From the NCBI RefSeq assembly GCF_032854445.1, contig NC_088305.1:26064628-26128627 (forward strand): a stretch of DNA of 64,000 nt, given 5' to 3'. Position 1 is the first letter of the stretch. Each line of letters starts with the position of its first letter. Positions 40,701-50,649 of the stretch are shown here, in pieces. The notes beneath the pieces are model-generated. The model searched no databases. It was not told the DNA's origin and saw nothing but the letters and a program-made list of their open reading frames with translations. The DNA is from Liolophura sinensis. Lineage: Eukaryota; Mollusca; Polyplacophora; Chitonida; Chitonidae. A program made the translations under genes and the position numbers.

Positions 40701-43700
40701 CGTATTCTCGGGCCCTTGTAAATATGTTTGATTTAAATTATATATATATATATATATGCTACATTTTTCATTTTGAATTTTAGTTACCGTAGGGTCTTAT
40801 ATCTACCTGGTTCGTCACTGGGATTATCCGGGCATTCCTGCACACATAGTCTAATTGTACGGAGTTAAAATTGGACACACCGATGGACTTTACTTTCCCA
40901 GCATCCACTAGTTTCTCCATTTCCTGTTCCGGTAGATATGTAAATATCACCACATTGCATTAAAATGCTGAGATCAGATGTCAATTGACATAGGTAGATT
41001 TTCCGATTGTTAGATACATGTAAGGGTTTCTTAACATCAGGACACTGATAGACTACTTGGGAAATAGAACAGCGTCCCCTCAAAAGAATATCACAATATA
41101 TTAACTCATTGTCTGTACCGTATTGTACTTATGTAATAAATGGCAGCATATGATTCATGTTACATCTATCCTCGTCCTAATATCCCGAATATTCTGACTA
41201 TTCTTAACGCGTGATTTTGCGTCACTCATAGCCAAATAGTGTTCCAGTGGATCAACTTATGCACAAACTGTCGGACAATCCAATATATGGTCAACCTGAA
41301 GAAGGCAGGAAGGTGCGTCCGCCCGGGACACAAGGGCACGGACAGGAGCGGCATACTCTAGAAACTTGCAGTGGTAGCGTACAATCAGCACACATACAGG
41401 CGACCAAACGTGATCGTATATAACTGTTCTGAGATTTCCCAAAATAAACCGATTATGGCCCATTCATCATTTTACGCGACATAGTCTCGTGGTGTTCTAG
41501 CCACTAAGCTCTGTTTGTTTGAGAGTTTAACGTTGCTTTCAAAATTATCCCGGTCTGTTCACGACAGTGTCTTTTTGAGGCACTCTGGCCCGAACGCCGA
41601 GATAGTTTGAGTGCTTTCTCCGTGAACACTCATAATGACACGAAACCAAGTATTAGCATACTGACACGAGAACAACCAGAGTACACCGGCCGTGTCAAAA
41701 CAAGCCCTTCGTCGTAAGTCGCATCTGTTACTTGTTTATAGTTCTTAGTGACACAGCGTCGACCAGAGCTTTACTATTCGTTTCAAAATGAAGCAATATG
41801 ACCCCCAAGGATGTTTGATTTACCCAGTGTGGGACTGAAGCTACAGTTCCTGTTTAAAATTTATTTATTTATTTATTTATTTTATTGCAACTTAGCGCCA
41901 TCCTCAATTATGCGCTTACACCGTGGGGAGAGTTTTTTGTGTGGAGGAAACCACGGGACCTCGTGCAAACCAAATTACCGACGCTTCAAATTACCGACGC
42001 TTCCCACATGTGACGTACAGATATGTACACCGTATTGGTGGAAGATAAGTGTTCTTCAACGACTGTTAGATTGCTCAAACGACCACATGAACGTCGTCGA
42101 TCGCTTATTGTTACAAAAACCCCACAAGATGTGAGAGCGATGGAATTTGCAAATAAACACTGGGTCCCCGATGTGTGCGCTTTTTTGCTGGTCTTTTTGC
42201 CTACACTCACCCGCCAGGTTTTCACAGCATCATAGTGTTCATACTCCAGTCTACCTGTCTGGTCTCTGGGCAGTAAGCTTCCATTTCCTCGATTCTGCAA
42301 AATTAAACCACGTACATGCGTGTTATAAGCCGCGCTAAGCAGGTCATGCTTTTGTCGGGCCTTAATTTCCAGTCTGCCAGTTAACAGTTTTACCCTAAAA
42401 ATTATTTACGGATTTAAATGAAATTTGATCACAACTTCGCCCGTCCATTATTGGCGGTGAATCTGAATAGGGAACCATGAGGAGTATCAAGCGTTTGAGT
42501 GGTTTGGTGCGCAGGCAGCAATGACAACTGCCTACTTGGTCGCTGGATTTTCGTTGCCCATTTGTAATGTTTATGAAAAGATCTCACGCCAGAGTTGTGT
42601 GTATATGATGGAAACGTATATACTAGTCCTCGCACGCAAATATGGCTAACTCTTCGCTTCCGGTATATTACCCATAATGCCTCTAAGGGAACGGCTATTA
42701 TTTACCATAGACACTATATCTCTTTCAAAAGAACATTCATATGCTGGGAATCAGAACGGCAAAAAGTATTTGAAATAAAAACAGTATGTTATAACGTCAT
42801 TAAAAAGATCAGATTTCATTTTTTGGGAAACGTTGATATATCAATTACGTTTGAAAGTCCTTCACTTCATTCACGGTTCATGAACTGGAACAATTAGCAA
42901 ATAAAATGTCAAATAAAATCTCTCAGATAGTTCACTCTTGACGAACTGAAACAATTAGCAAAAAAAAAAGCCCAATCACAATAACCAAAGCAGGCGTCGA
43001 ATGGTTAGACTTGTGAAATGTTCATTGTTAGGAAGAGTCACATTCATTTTAAAGATCAGCTAGTCTACACATAGTCCTGGAGGCAAATCGGTCTCCTTCT
43101 GACTCTGGCTGGGTACGTCCTCAATGTCTGGTTTCCACAGTTGATTAGCGTTGGGTTGATTGGAATGTCACTGACGTCATCGATATCGCCCGAGGTTAAT
43201 ACCGGATACTGGGTTTCGAGGGGAACACGTTTAAGCTGGGAACTGTTTCTTGCCAACCATTCACCATTTGTGCCCATAAGATCCATCACAGACCCTGTGA
43301 CAATCTTGACAGCGTATGGCTTTAGACTTTATTTCATTGTCAGTTTGTTTCGTCTTTGTTGTTTTACTAGTACTCAATCACCTTGTTGGTAGACAGGAAT
43401 TTTGCCTGATCGGAATACACCTTCATTCTTGTCTTCTCTGTTTGATCTCCAGATCGTGCACTGCTTTAGAACTCAGGAGAGTTGATGGAGCACACATGTT
43501 TGAGGAGTTTTTGTTTTGGTTGATCAACTGAACAGTACAGTAGCTCGGGCAGCTCTTGTAGTAGACTGAGCTGTGGCTCTGTAATTTAAGAGGACACTAT
43601 TTAGATCTCGCTTGCATTCCTTTTCTTGAGAAAACGAAATTCGAACAGCTTTCTCTATTGTCCAGATAAACCGTTCGGCCTCGCCATTTGCTTTAGGCCA

Positions 43701-46700
43701 ATAAGGTGTGATCTTGCTGTGCTTGAATCCTGTTACTTCAGCAAAGTGGGCAAAATCACGTTCATTTTCTGATTTAATTACATCCACTGTTCCATGTGTT
43801 GCAAAAATTGTGTCCAGTTTGGGAATAAGGTGATTATCTGATGTACATTTCACTACTTCTACTATGGGGTATCAGGAGTAATTATCAATGGGAACAAACA
43901 AATAATCTCTGGAAGAATTGGTTTACAGTAGTCAATACTTACACAGATCTGTGGTTTTGTAGGCATGTCTGCCATTTCAAGGGGCTCTGGTTTCTGTGAG
44001 GGGCCATTAGTTTGGCACTGTAGACATCTGTTCACATGGTTTTCCACACCCTAATCAATCTTGGGATACAAGAACTTTTTGTGCAAAAGTCTCTTTGTCT
44101 TGACTATTCCTTCATGACCTCCATGGGCTAATTGAAGCACTTGTTTCCTAAGAGATGGGGGTGCAATGAGCCTTGTTCCACGTAATGTCGTGTCTGAAGG
44201 GCTAAGTGTTTCAGTTTGTAGTATCTCTAGAGATGAGAGTCAATCTTATTCCATCAACCTGATTGAATGTCTTTCGGCAGTTTTGTCATTTTTGAATCCG
44301 TGTTGTATGAGCTCTAGATAATCTGCAGCAAAAGTGATGTTGGAATGGTATATTAAGCTATGTATGTTCAGCTATGAAGTTCACATCTCGGTCAGCACTG
44401 TCTGTGATGGTTTCGACTGTTGAGGGTGTCTTGAGAGAAAATCGGCCGGATTACCTTCTCCCTGCTAGTACAAAACTGAGAATTCATAGGGTTGTAATAG
44501 TAGTTGCCATCTGACTATGCGTGCTGGAGGTTGAGACTATGGTTTGTTGAACATTGGATCAAATGGTTTGTGGTCTGTTACAAATGTAAACAGATTACCA
44601 AAGATAGAGATGTGAAACTGCAAGGGCCTCTCGCTCAGTTTGGGAGTATCGCTGTTCAGTGTCTGATAAAGTTCTGCTGGAATATGACACGTTGTGTTGT
44701 ATCTCACATGTGTTTGTTTGAGTAAAAATGTCAGCAAGTCCAACAAGGCTTGCGTCTACGTAGATAGATGTTTCCAGCATGACACAACAGGATTAGACGA
44801 TAATACGTCCTTAAGTTGCCGGAAGGCTGTTTGTTGTCGATCTGACCTTAACCATGTTGTGTTCTGTCGGGCCAGATCCACCAGTGTTGCATAGTTTGGA
44901 AAAAACCGTGATACGTCAAGCTGAGAAAACTCTTGATAGAGGCTGGGGTCCCGGATACTAGGATGTTATGGATGTCATGAACTTTCTTTTGCGTCTGGAG
45001 AATTTCCATATTTTGGAGAATGTGAATCCGAAGAATGAAATTGAACATTTTTTGAATTCATGCTTGTGCAAGTTTAGGGTAAGGTTCCACTCTCTTAGAC
45101 GTTGTAGAGCCTTGCGTAGAGATGCATCATGGTCATGATCGTTCTTACCTAACACTAGAACATGACCGGATAGGTTCATAACGCCGGGAATATCAGCCAG
45201 AAACCAGCTGGAGGACCTGTAGAAATATTTCGGATACAGAGGATAGTCCAAACGGAAAGGGTTTGTATCTGTGAATATCTTTGTGAGTTGCAAGTGTAGT
45301 TCAGTGACGTGAGTCTGGATGTGATTCAGTTGATGATATCCTTGTTTAAGATCCAGTTTTGAGAAGACCGTACCACCGTTAAGATGATGTGTCATTTCAT
45401 CAGTTGTGTCCATGGAATGTCGTTCACGTTTTACAGCTGTATTGGGCATACGCATGTCGACTCACGGTGGCACAGTGTTGTCTTTTTGGGGATACAACAA
45501 CGATAGATGAAACCCAGGGAGTACAACCTTCTACTGTTCAGTAATGTCTGCATTTTGAAGAGACTTTAGTTCTGGTACTACCTGTTTCCTTAAATGAAGA
45601 AGAAAGCCACGAGCAGATTGAGCCACTTGTTGAACGGATGGGTCAGGGTGAATTTTGAATTCAGATTCATTCAACAAGCCAACACCTTGGAATCTGTCAG
45701 CAAATTCATGAACAACTTCTTTGACATCTGATGTTGTCAGGTTCTTGTGAAAGTCTGGTTTAGGTATGGCATTCACTGAGCTGTCTGGAATGTGTATATA
45801 TATCCCAAGTCCGTTGCTGTGTCAAACCCAACAAGCGATATGCACGGTTTGTCAGTGAGGTAAAATTCAGGACGTCACAAAAATATGATCTTAAGTTTAG
45901 GAAGACTAGACGAATTAGTGAACAGTGGTTTGCAAAGTTCGGATGCTGTCCGAGTGACTGCATCGGTTACAGTTGTGTTACTTGAGGCGTTTAGGTATTT
46001 ATTATTGAATATTATTGCACAAGGGGGTGATATATGAATTAAAAATGACTTCAATATAAAGGTAAATCTGTTTTCATTGCGTACAGCTTTAAGAGTTCCA
46101 GGTTAATGAATGTACATGTGACGATACAGAGCGGTTAAGGAGAAAACCACGCAGAGAATAAACAGATCTCAGCCCTACTCTCATTTATGCGTTTAGCTAC
46201 AATATGCAATCAAAATCATTTATTTTTGATTTATTAAAGCGTTGCTCGAGAATATTCCTCTCAAAAAAAAAATATGCAAAACGGTCAGAATTCTGAGATG
46301 ACGAAATCCTACGAAAAAAAATCAACCAAGATGAGAACGCAATGGAAATTTAGAAATGAATGTTGAAGTACCTTATATCCAAAAGGTGAGTGCACTAAGT
46401 ACAAGTCGACGTAATCCATTTGAAGTCTGTCCAGACTTTGCTGCAGACTGGGTGCCACACTGTCCCCACCCATCCTGGCCCTGGCCAACTGAGTACGCAC
46501 AAGACGAGAAACTAGCTCATGAAAGAGTAAAACAGCTTTTTCTTAAAATTAACTCCTAATTTAGCAAATGGCATTACAGCGGTTATTTGGATAAATTTAA
46601 ACCTCTTTTTCTGACCAGTTTTTTACGGAGGACTTTCCATGGACCATAGCTAACCTGTATATCTACCACAAAGATATATCTAAATGTTTACCAGAATTGA

Positions 46701-49700
46701 ACACAGTGGCGTTTTGCTCTCTCTACGTCACAACAAAGGTAAATTTATCTGAACTGATCGAAGGGCTAAAATTTTAACGGAAAACTAGCGGTAATAAGAA
46801 ATACAAAAGCTTGTATCTCTCGACCTAGATAGCGAAGAATCTGAATATAAACAAAACATGCCACGCACGCACACTCAACCCTAAACCCATGTTAAGCTTC
46901 ACAGGAAACAAACTGATTACCACCCATCCTACATTCCTTATTTCACCTCACACCCGTCACCATAATCTTCCACACGCTGTACTTCGGTGGTAATGAGCAT
47001 CTGCTCGCTGTTAGCCTCTCCGTAACGTATTATCCCCCCTCCCCTACTCTCTCTCACGCTCTGCCTTGGTGGTAATGAACATGTCCTCCCTGATAGCCTC
47101 TCCGCCCCGTATTATCCTTCCCATACGCACCCCTCGCGCTCTACCAAGGTGGCAGTGAACATCTCCTCCCTAGTAACCACTCCGTCACATATTATCCTCC
47201 TTCCCCTACTCTCTCTCACGCTCTACCTTGGTAGCGTCTCCGTCACGTATTATGCCCCCTCCCCTATTCTCTCTCACCCTCTACCTTGGTGGTAATGAAC
47301 ATCCCCTCTTTGGTAGCGTCTCCGTCACGTATTATGCCCCCTCCCCTACTCTACCTTACGCTATACCTTGGTGACAATGAACATCTCTCTGATAACCGTT
47401 CCGTCACGTATTATCCTCCTTCCTCTATTCTCCCTCACGCTCTACCTTGGTGGTAATGAACATCTCCTCTCTGGTAGCGACTCCGTCACGTATTATGCCC
47501 CCTCCCCTATTCTCTCTCACCCTCTACCTTGGTGGTAATGAACATCCCCTCTTTGGTAGCGTCTCCGTCACGTATTATGCCCCCTCCCCTACTCTACCTT
47601 ACGCTATACCTTGGTGACAATGAACATCTCTCTGATAACCGTTCCGTCACGTATTATCCTCCTTCCTCTATTCTCCCTCACGCTCTACCTTGGTGGTAAT
47701 GAACATCCCCTCTTTGGTAGCGTCTCCGTCACGTATTATGCCCCCTCCCCTGCTCTACCTCACGCTATACCTTGGTGACAATGAACGTCTCTCTGATAAC
47801 CGTTCCGTCACGTATTATCCTCCTTCCCCTATTCTTCCTCACGGTCTACCTTGGTGGTAATGAACATCTCCTCTCTGGTAGCGTCTCCGTCACGTGTTAT
47901 GCCCCCTCCCCTACTCTACCTTACGCTATACCTTGGTGACAATGAACATCTCTCTGATAACCGTTCCGTCACGTATTACCCCCTCCCCTATTCTCCCTCA
48001 CACTATACCTTGGTGACAATGAACATCTCTCTGATAACCGTTCCGTCACGTATTATCCCCCTCCCCTATTCTTCCTCACGGTCTACCTTGGTGGTAATGA
48101 ACATCTCCTCTCTGGTAGCGTCTCCGTCACGTATTATGCCCCCTCCCCTACTCTACCTCACGCTATACCTTGGTGACAATGAACATCTCTCTGATAACCG
48201 TTCCGTCACGTATTATCCTCCTTCCCCTATTCTTCCTCACGGTCTACCTTGGTGGTAATGAACATCTCCTCTCTGGTAGCGTCTCCGTCACATAATATGC
48301 CCCCTCCCTTTTTCTCTCTCGTGCTCTACCTTGGTGGTAATGAACATTCCCTCTCTGGTAGCGTCTCCGTCACGTGTTATGCCCCCTCCCCTACTCTACC
48401 TCACGTTATACCTTGGTGACAATGAACATCTCTCTGATAACCGTTCCGTCACGTATTATCTCCCTGCCCTATACTCCCTCACGCTATATCTTGGTGGTAA
48501 TGAACATCTCCTCTCTGGTAGCGACTCCGTCACGTATTATGCCCCCTCCCCTACTCTACCACACGTTATACCTTGTTGACAATGAACATCTCTCTGATAA
48601 CCGTTCCGTCACGTATTATCCCCCTCCCCTATTCTCCCTCACACTATACCTTGGTGACAATGAACATCTCCGCCCTGATAACCGTTCCGTCACGTATTAT
48701 CCCCCCTCACATACTCTCCCTCATGCTCTACCTTGGTGGTAATGAACATCTCCTCCCTAGTAACCACTCCGTCTAATATTGCCTGGCGCACTGCCTCGCC
48801 CACCACCTCCTCGTTCCCATATTTATGGGCGGTGTCGATATGTCGGTAACCACACTCAATAGCACATCTCACCGCTTTTCTCAACTCTTCATTGTTGCTC
48901 TTCCAAAATCAAAAAAGATGAAAATCGTTTAAATAATCGATATTTACTTTTAGACATAATTGCTCAATCCTGTCGTGTTCAATATTGCTCCACCATACAA
49001 TGGCGGTTGGAATCAGGAGTGAAGAGAAGCAATACTGGTTCAACACATTCAAGATTAAAAGAATATAGTCTTTTTCTGAACTCTTTTTCTCTTGAGCAAT
49101 AAATAAACAGAATAATAGCTGATTGCCATAGCTTGGACAACAACAAGGTCACTTTTGAAAAATAAATGAGTATATAAACCAATCAGATAAATCAATGCAC
49201 AGCACTTAATATTCTGGGCCACGCTTTAATGGTTCTACAATAGCTATGAATATAAATGAATAAAACAGAAACGATCAAAGCGAATAACACTGTATTCATG
49301 TATAAGTAATCATGTATCACATGTGAAGGCAGTGATCAAGAAGATTGTTACACCGTCATGCATACAGAGCCTTACCAAGAATTAAGCAGAGCCCTCAAAT
49401 TATCTCTCTGTAAATCTCTACGGAAGTGATCATTTATAGGCGCAGTGATCAAGAAGTGAGCTACACCGTGATCCATATATAACCGCTTACCAAGGATGAC
49501 AGTGAGCGCTCAAATTATCTCTCTGATAAACGCAACATATATAAGTGTGATCATTTATAAGCGCAGTGATCAACAGGAGAGCAACACCGTGATTCATGAT
49601 ACATAACCACTTACCAAGCTAGATCCGCTCAAATTATCGCTCTGTAAAACGCAACATACCTTTAAAGTCCCAAGGCCAACGAACGGAAGCTGCTGATTGT

Positions 49701-49737
49701 TGTTTAGTGTTACAGTTGGTATAACTGTCTTCGCCAT
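31786..49737 (-). CDS. Aldo-keto reductase, complete, 10 exons
   Basis: This is a cytosolic NADPH-dependent carbonyl reductase of the AKR superfamily; the substrate cannot be told from sequence. Exons in coding order are 49737-49660 (ATG), 48899-48732, 46488-46372, 42294-42211, 40923-40807, 40272-40160, 36272-36191, 35063-34980, 33894-33806 and 31828-31786 (stop TAA). All phases agree, giving about 324 residues, the family's usual length. The tetrad is Asp48 and Tyr53 ([14 protein letters not shown]), Lys82 (EEMFITTK) and His115 ([11 protein letters not shown]). Further landmarks are [46 protein letters not shown] and [18 protein letters not shown]. The C-terminus is [11 protein letters not shown]. 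An acceptor 27 bases upstream of 46488 would also keep frame, but gives a Lys-His spacing nine residues too long. AATAAA on the minus strand is at 31540-31535. Its introns are heavily loaded with repeats. Confidence 0.96.
32068..32235 (-). mobile_element. SINE family A copy
   Basis: Antisense tail (GATTGGTGTTTTACGTCG), body (GGTGGGAGGAAACCGGGCAG) and ACGTACGGCCGGACAGGAAG are all visible. It ends before the B box. It lies in the last intron of the aldo-keto reductase. Confidence 0.85.
32808..33030 (-). mobile_element. SINE family A copy, nearly complete
   Basis: From the antisense tail TTTATTTATTTGATTGGTG to the antisense head with GAGCTGGACTTGAGTC and GTCAACGGAGGCCCCTCG. The copy is about 220 bp and lies in the last aldo-keto reductase intron. 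Confidence 0.85.
33608..33742 (+). mobile_element. SINE family A, 5'-truncated
   Basis: The 3' half, ending in TTGAGTACGGCGTAAAAC and an AAACAAACAAATAAATAAAT tail. It lies about 65 bases downstream, in gene sense, of the exon that ends at 33806. Confidence 0.85.
33895..34979. other. Aldo-keto reductase intron, no feature seen
   Basis: AT-rich intronic DNA between exons 33894-33806 and 35063-34980. No repeat family or coding segment is recognisable. Confidence 0.55.
35163..35350 (-). mobile_element. SINE family A copy with internal deletion
   Basis: The antisense tail TTTATTTGATTGGTGTTTTA, body GGTGGGAGGAAACCAGGCA and head GTGGACTTGAACTCACAGCG are present. The middle is shortened relative to other copies. 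It lies in an aldo-keto reductase intron. Confidence 0.85.
36727..38475. repeat. Minisatellite, 67-bp unit, about 26 copies
   Basis: The unit contains AGGATTCTGTAACCCACTGT, TGTGATATCCCCCTGGTGAT and TGTTACACTCTACCACTCC. Sub-families differ in the centre (CCCCTTGGTGATCAAAATGG against GCCTGATGATGACAATGATG). In gene sense each unit has the acceptor-like TTACAG/AATC. It lies in the aldo-keto reductase intron between 36272 and 40160. Confidence 0.95.
38575..40085. repeat. Minisatellite, 71-bp unit, about 21 copies
   Basis: The unit is GTGAGTTTTGTACCCTGGGT, then GTTTTTTATATGAATGGTCT and CTATTGGATGTCATTCTGTA with AGACATGCCAA. Copies are highly similar, so the array is young. On the plus strand each unit boundary reads CCAG/GTGAGT, a 5' splice site consensus. 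It ends 75 bases before the aldo-keto reductase exon 40272-40160. Confidence 0.95.
40440..40560 (+). repeat. SINE family A, 5'-truncated
   Basis: The body (GGTTTCCTTGCACCATAATG) and tail (TTGAGTCCGGCGTAAAATAC) are visible on the plus strand. The tRNA-like head is missing. Confidence 0.8.
40739..40757. repeat. (TA)n microsatellite
   Basis: A pure run of about nine TA dinucleotides, 50 bases downstream, in gene sense, of the aldo-keto reductase exon 40923-40807. Confidence 0.9.
41855..42000 (-). repeat. SINE-like element of another subfamily
   Basis: TTTATTTATTTATTTATTTT, then CAACTTAGCGCCATCCTCAA and GTGTGGAGGAAACCACGGGA. The overall plan resembles the antisense family A SINE, but the sequence is clearly different. 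Confidence 0.45.
43065..45963 (-). mobile_element. Dead Ty3/Gypsy LTR retrotransposon, pol region
   Basis: Pol domains follow in order on the minus strand, in broken frames. A spacer with [10 protein letters not shown] lies near 45700-45540. The reverse transcriptase contains [13 protein letters not shown] and [13 protein letters not shown]. The RNase H contains [20 protein letters not shown] and [11 protein letters not shown]. The integrase has a zinc-binding part ([13 protein letters not shown]), then [15 protein letters not shown] and a C-terminal [11 protein letters not shown]. The catalytic YxDD position near 45160 reads NLSGHVLV, so both Asp are lost. Frame breaks near 45050 and 44600 and in-frame stops confirm decay. 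No LTRs were recognised. It lies in the aldo-keto reductase intron between 42294 and 46372. Confidence 0.92.
46975..48728. repeat. Minisatellite made of copies of aldo-keto reductase exon 2 end plus its 5' splice site
   Basis: About 22 units of roughly 79-81 bp in the intron directly downstream, in gene sense, of exon 48899-48732. Two types alternate: CTACCTTGGTGGTAATGAAC with ATCTCCTCTCTGGTAGCG, and CTATACCTTGGTGACAATGA with TCTCTGATAACCGTTCC. On the minus strand each unit contains a copy of the exon 2 end, coding for [14 protein letters not shown] or [13 protein letters not shown]. It is followed by a 5' splice site GTAGAG or GTATAG, then a purine-rich spacer. The array joins the true exon without a gap. 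Long Pro/Ser/Leu-rich open frames on the plus strand are artefacts of the repeat. Confidence 0.93.
49311..49659. repeat. Three-copy tandem repeat at the first 5' splice site of the aldo-keto reductase
   Basis: Three units of about 117-121 bp share CAGTGATCAAGAAG, ACACCGTGATCCAT, CGCTTACCAAG and CTCAAATTATCTCTCTG. The last copy ends at the 5' splice site of exon 1 (AAACGCAACATACC), so the duplicated unit starts with intron bases +1 onward. Each copy contains a donor-like TTGGTAAG on the minus strand. Confidence 0.85.
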
Positions 49738-50211
49738 AACCCGTATATAACAATGTCACTGTAGTCTTTATTCACAAGCTGGTCCACATGTAGCGTATTC
49801 AAACTGGGACACGTTTACATATCAGATATAGCCTACAGGCTTCCAAAACTGGGCCACAGTCATTCGTATACACCTTGCCGACATGTCAAGAGTTATCTCG
49901 TATAACGATATGACTGTATCATATTTTGATTGGGTGTTACTCCATTGCATCTTTCTTTACTTACTTTCTTTTTACATCTTTACTCAGTTTTGTATATAGG
50001 ATTTTAAACCGTCTGGAGTATAGTCTTTGAAAGGGATCGTAGGAAACCATTTTCCATAAATTTTACAAAGTATAAATTGGCTAGTTACTGACGAATTTTC
50101 CTACGTGTGACTTACATATATGCACAAGTAGTTAGGAATGTGACTTACGTTCGGTATTGGGGAGGCAGTTTTTGTGGTTTGGGGAGTTGTTTTTTTGTGG
50201 TGATGTGGTGG
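49738..50211. other. Intergenic, head-to-head space between aldo-keto reductase and zinc-finger gene
   Basis: This stretch upstream of the aldo-keto reductase start codon (minus strand) leads into the zinc-finger gene promoter (plus strand). It includes a T/G-rich block at 50165-50210. No TATA box at a convincing distance was found for the aldo-keto reductase. Confidence 0.5.
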
Positions 50212-50256
50212 TGACGTCACACCTGCCAGCCCGAAGGGCTGGTAGGTGTGACGTCA
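50212..50256. promoter_or_regulatory. 21-bp near-perfect hairpin with two CRE (TGACGTCA) ends
   Basis: The arms 50212-50232 and 50236-50256 (start TGACGTCACACCTGCC) are inverted repeats with one mismatch and a GAA loop. Each arm carries a full cAMP-response palindrome TGACGTCA. It lies about 170 bases before the first CCAAT box of the zinc-finger gene. It could be an enhancer, a cruciform or a relic transposon end. Confidence 0.7.
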
Positions 50257-50424
50257 TCCCCCAGTTGTGGGTTTTTCCCCACACCGCGGGACATATGTGT
50301 ATAGACGAGTGTGATATAGTGTATAGTATAACAGTATAGGGAAAAAAGAGAGAAAAAAAAGAGGCAAAACGTCGGCTTGTAAAGTCGAGTGGGACAGCTC
50401 GAAAAGAGCTCCCGGGCGCCAAAA

Positions 50425-50600
50425 CGAACCAATGGGTGAGCCGGATTTGCCCCCAAACGGCCCAATGGGGGACCCGCAAAACGAACCAATCAGCGTGCGA
50501 GAAGAGGTTACGTAAGAAAAAAACGAACCAATCAGCGCGTGGTGAATTTCCGCGTGGATAGGATAAAAGACAGGTGCAGCAGTAGCAGATCACTTCACCT
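50425..50600 (+). promoter_or_regulatory. Four CCAAT boxes plus TATA-like box of the zinc-finger gene
   Basis: CCAAT motifs lie at 50429-50433, 50462-50466, 50486-50490 and 50528-50532. Three sit in an ACGAACCAAT context and two of those continue as CCAATCAGCG. A TATA-like GATAAAAG follows at 50562-50569, placing a start near 50595. The short leader contains a GAGC repeat and reaches the ATG at 50650. The layout resembles replication-dependent histone promoters. Confidence 0.75.
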
Positions 50601-50649
50601 GAAGACACCGACCGAGCGAGCGAGCGAGCGACCGAGTAAACAAGCAACG

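Noticed and set aside
46489-46515. Upstream acceptor for aldo-keto reductase exon 3
   Set aside because: It keeps frame but adds nine residues between the catalytic Lys and His; the site at 46488 restores the family spacing of 33.
47851-48776. Long Pro/Ser/Leu-rich plus-strand open frames
   Set aside because: They are created by the tandem units of the aldo-keto reductase intron and change frame with unit length.
50132-50647. 171-codon open frame on the minus strand over the zinc-finger promoter
   Set aside because: It runs through the hairpin, CCAAT and TATA-like elements of a well-supported plus-strand gene and has no recognisable domain.
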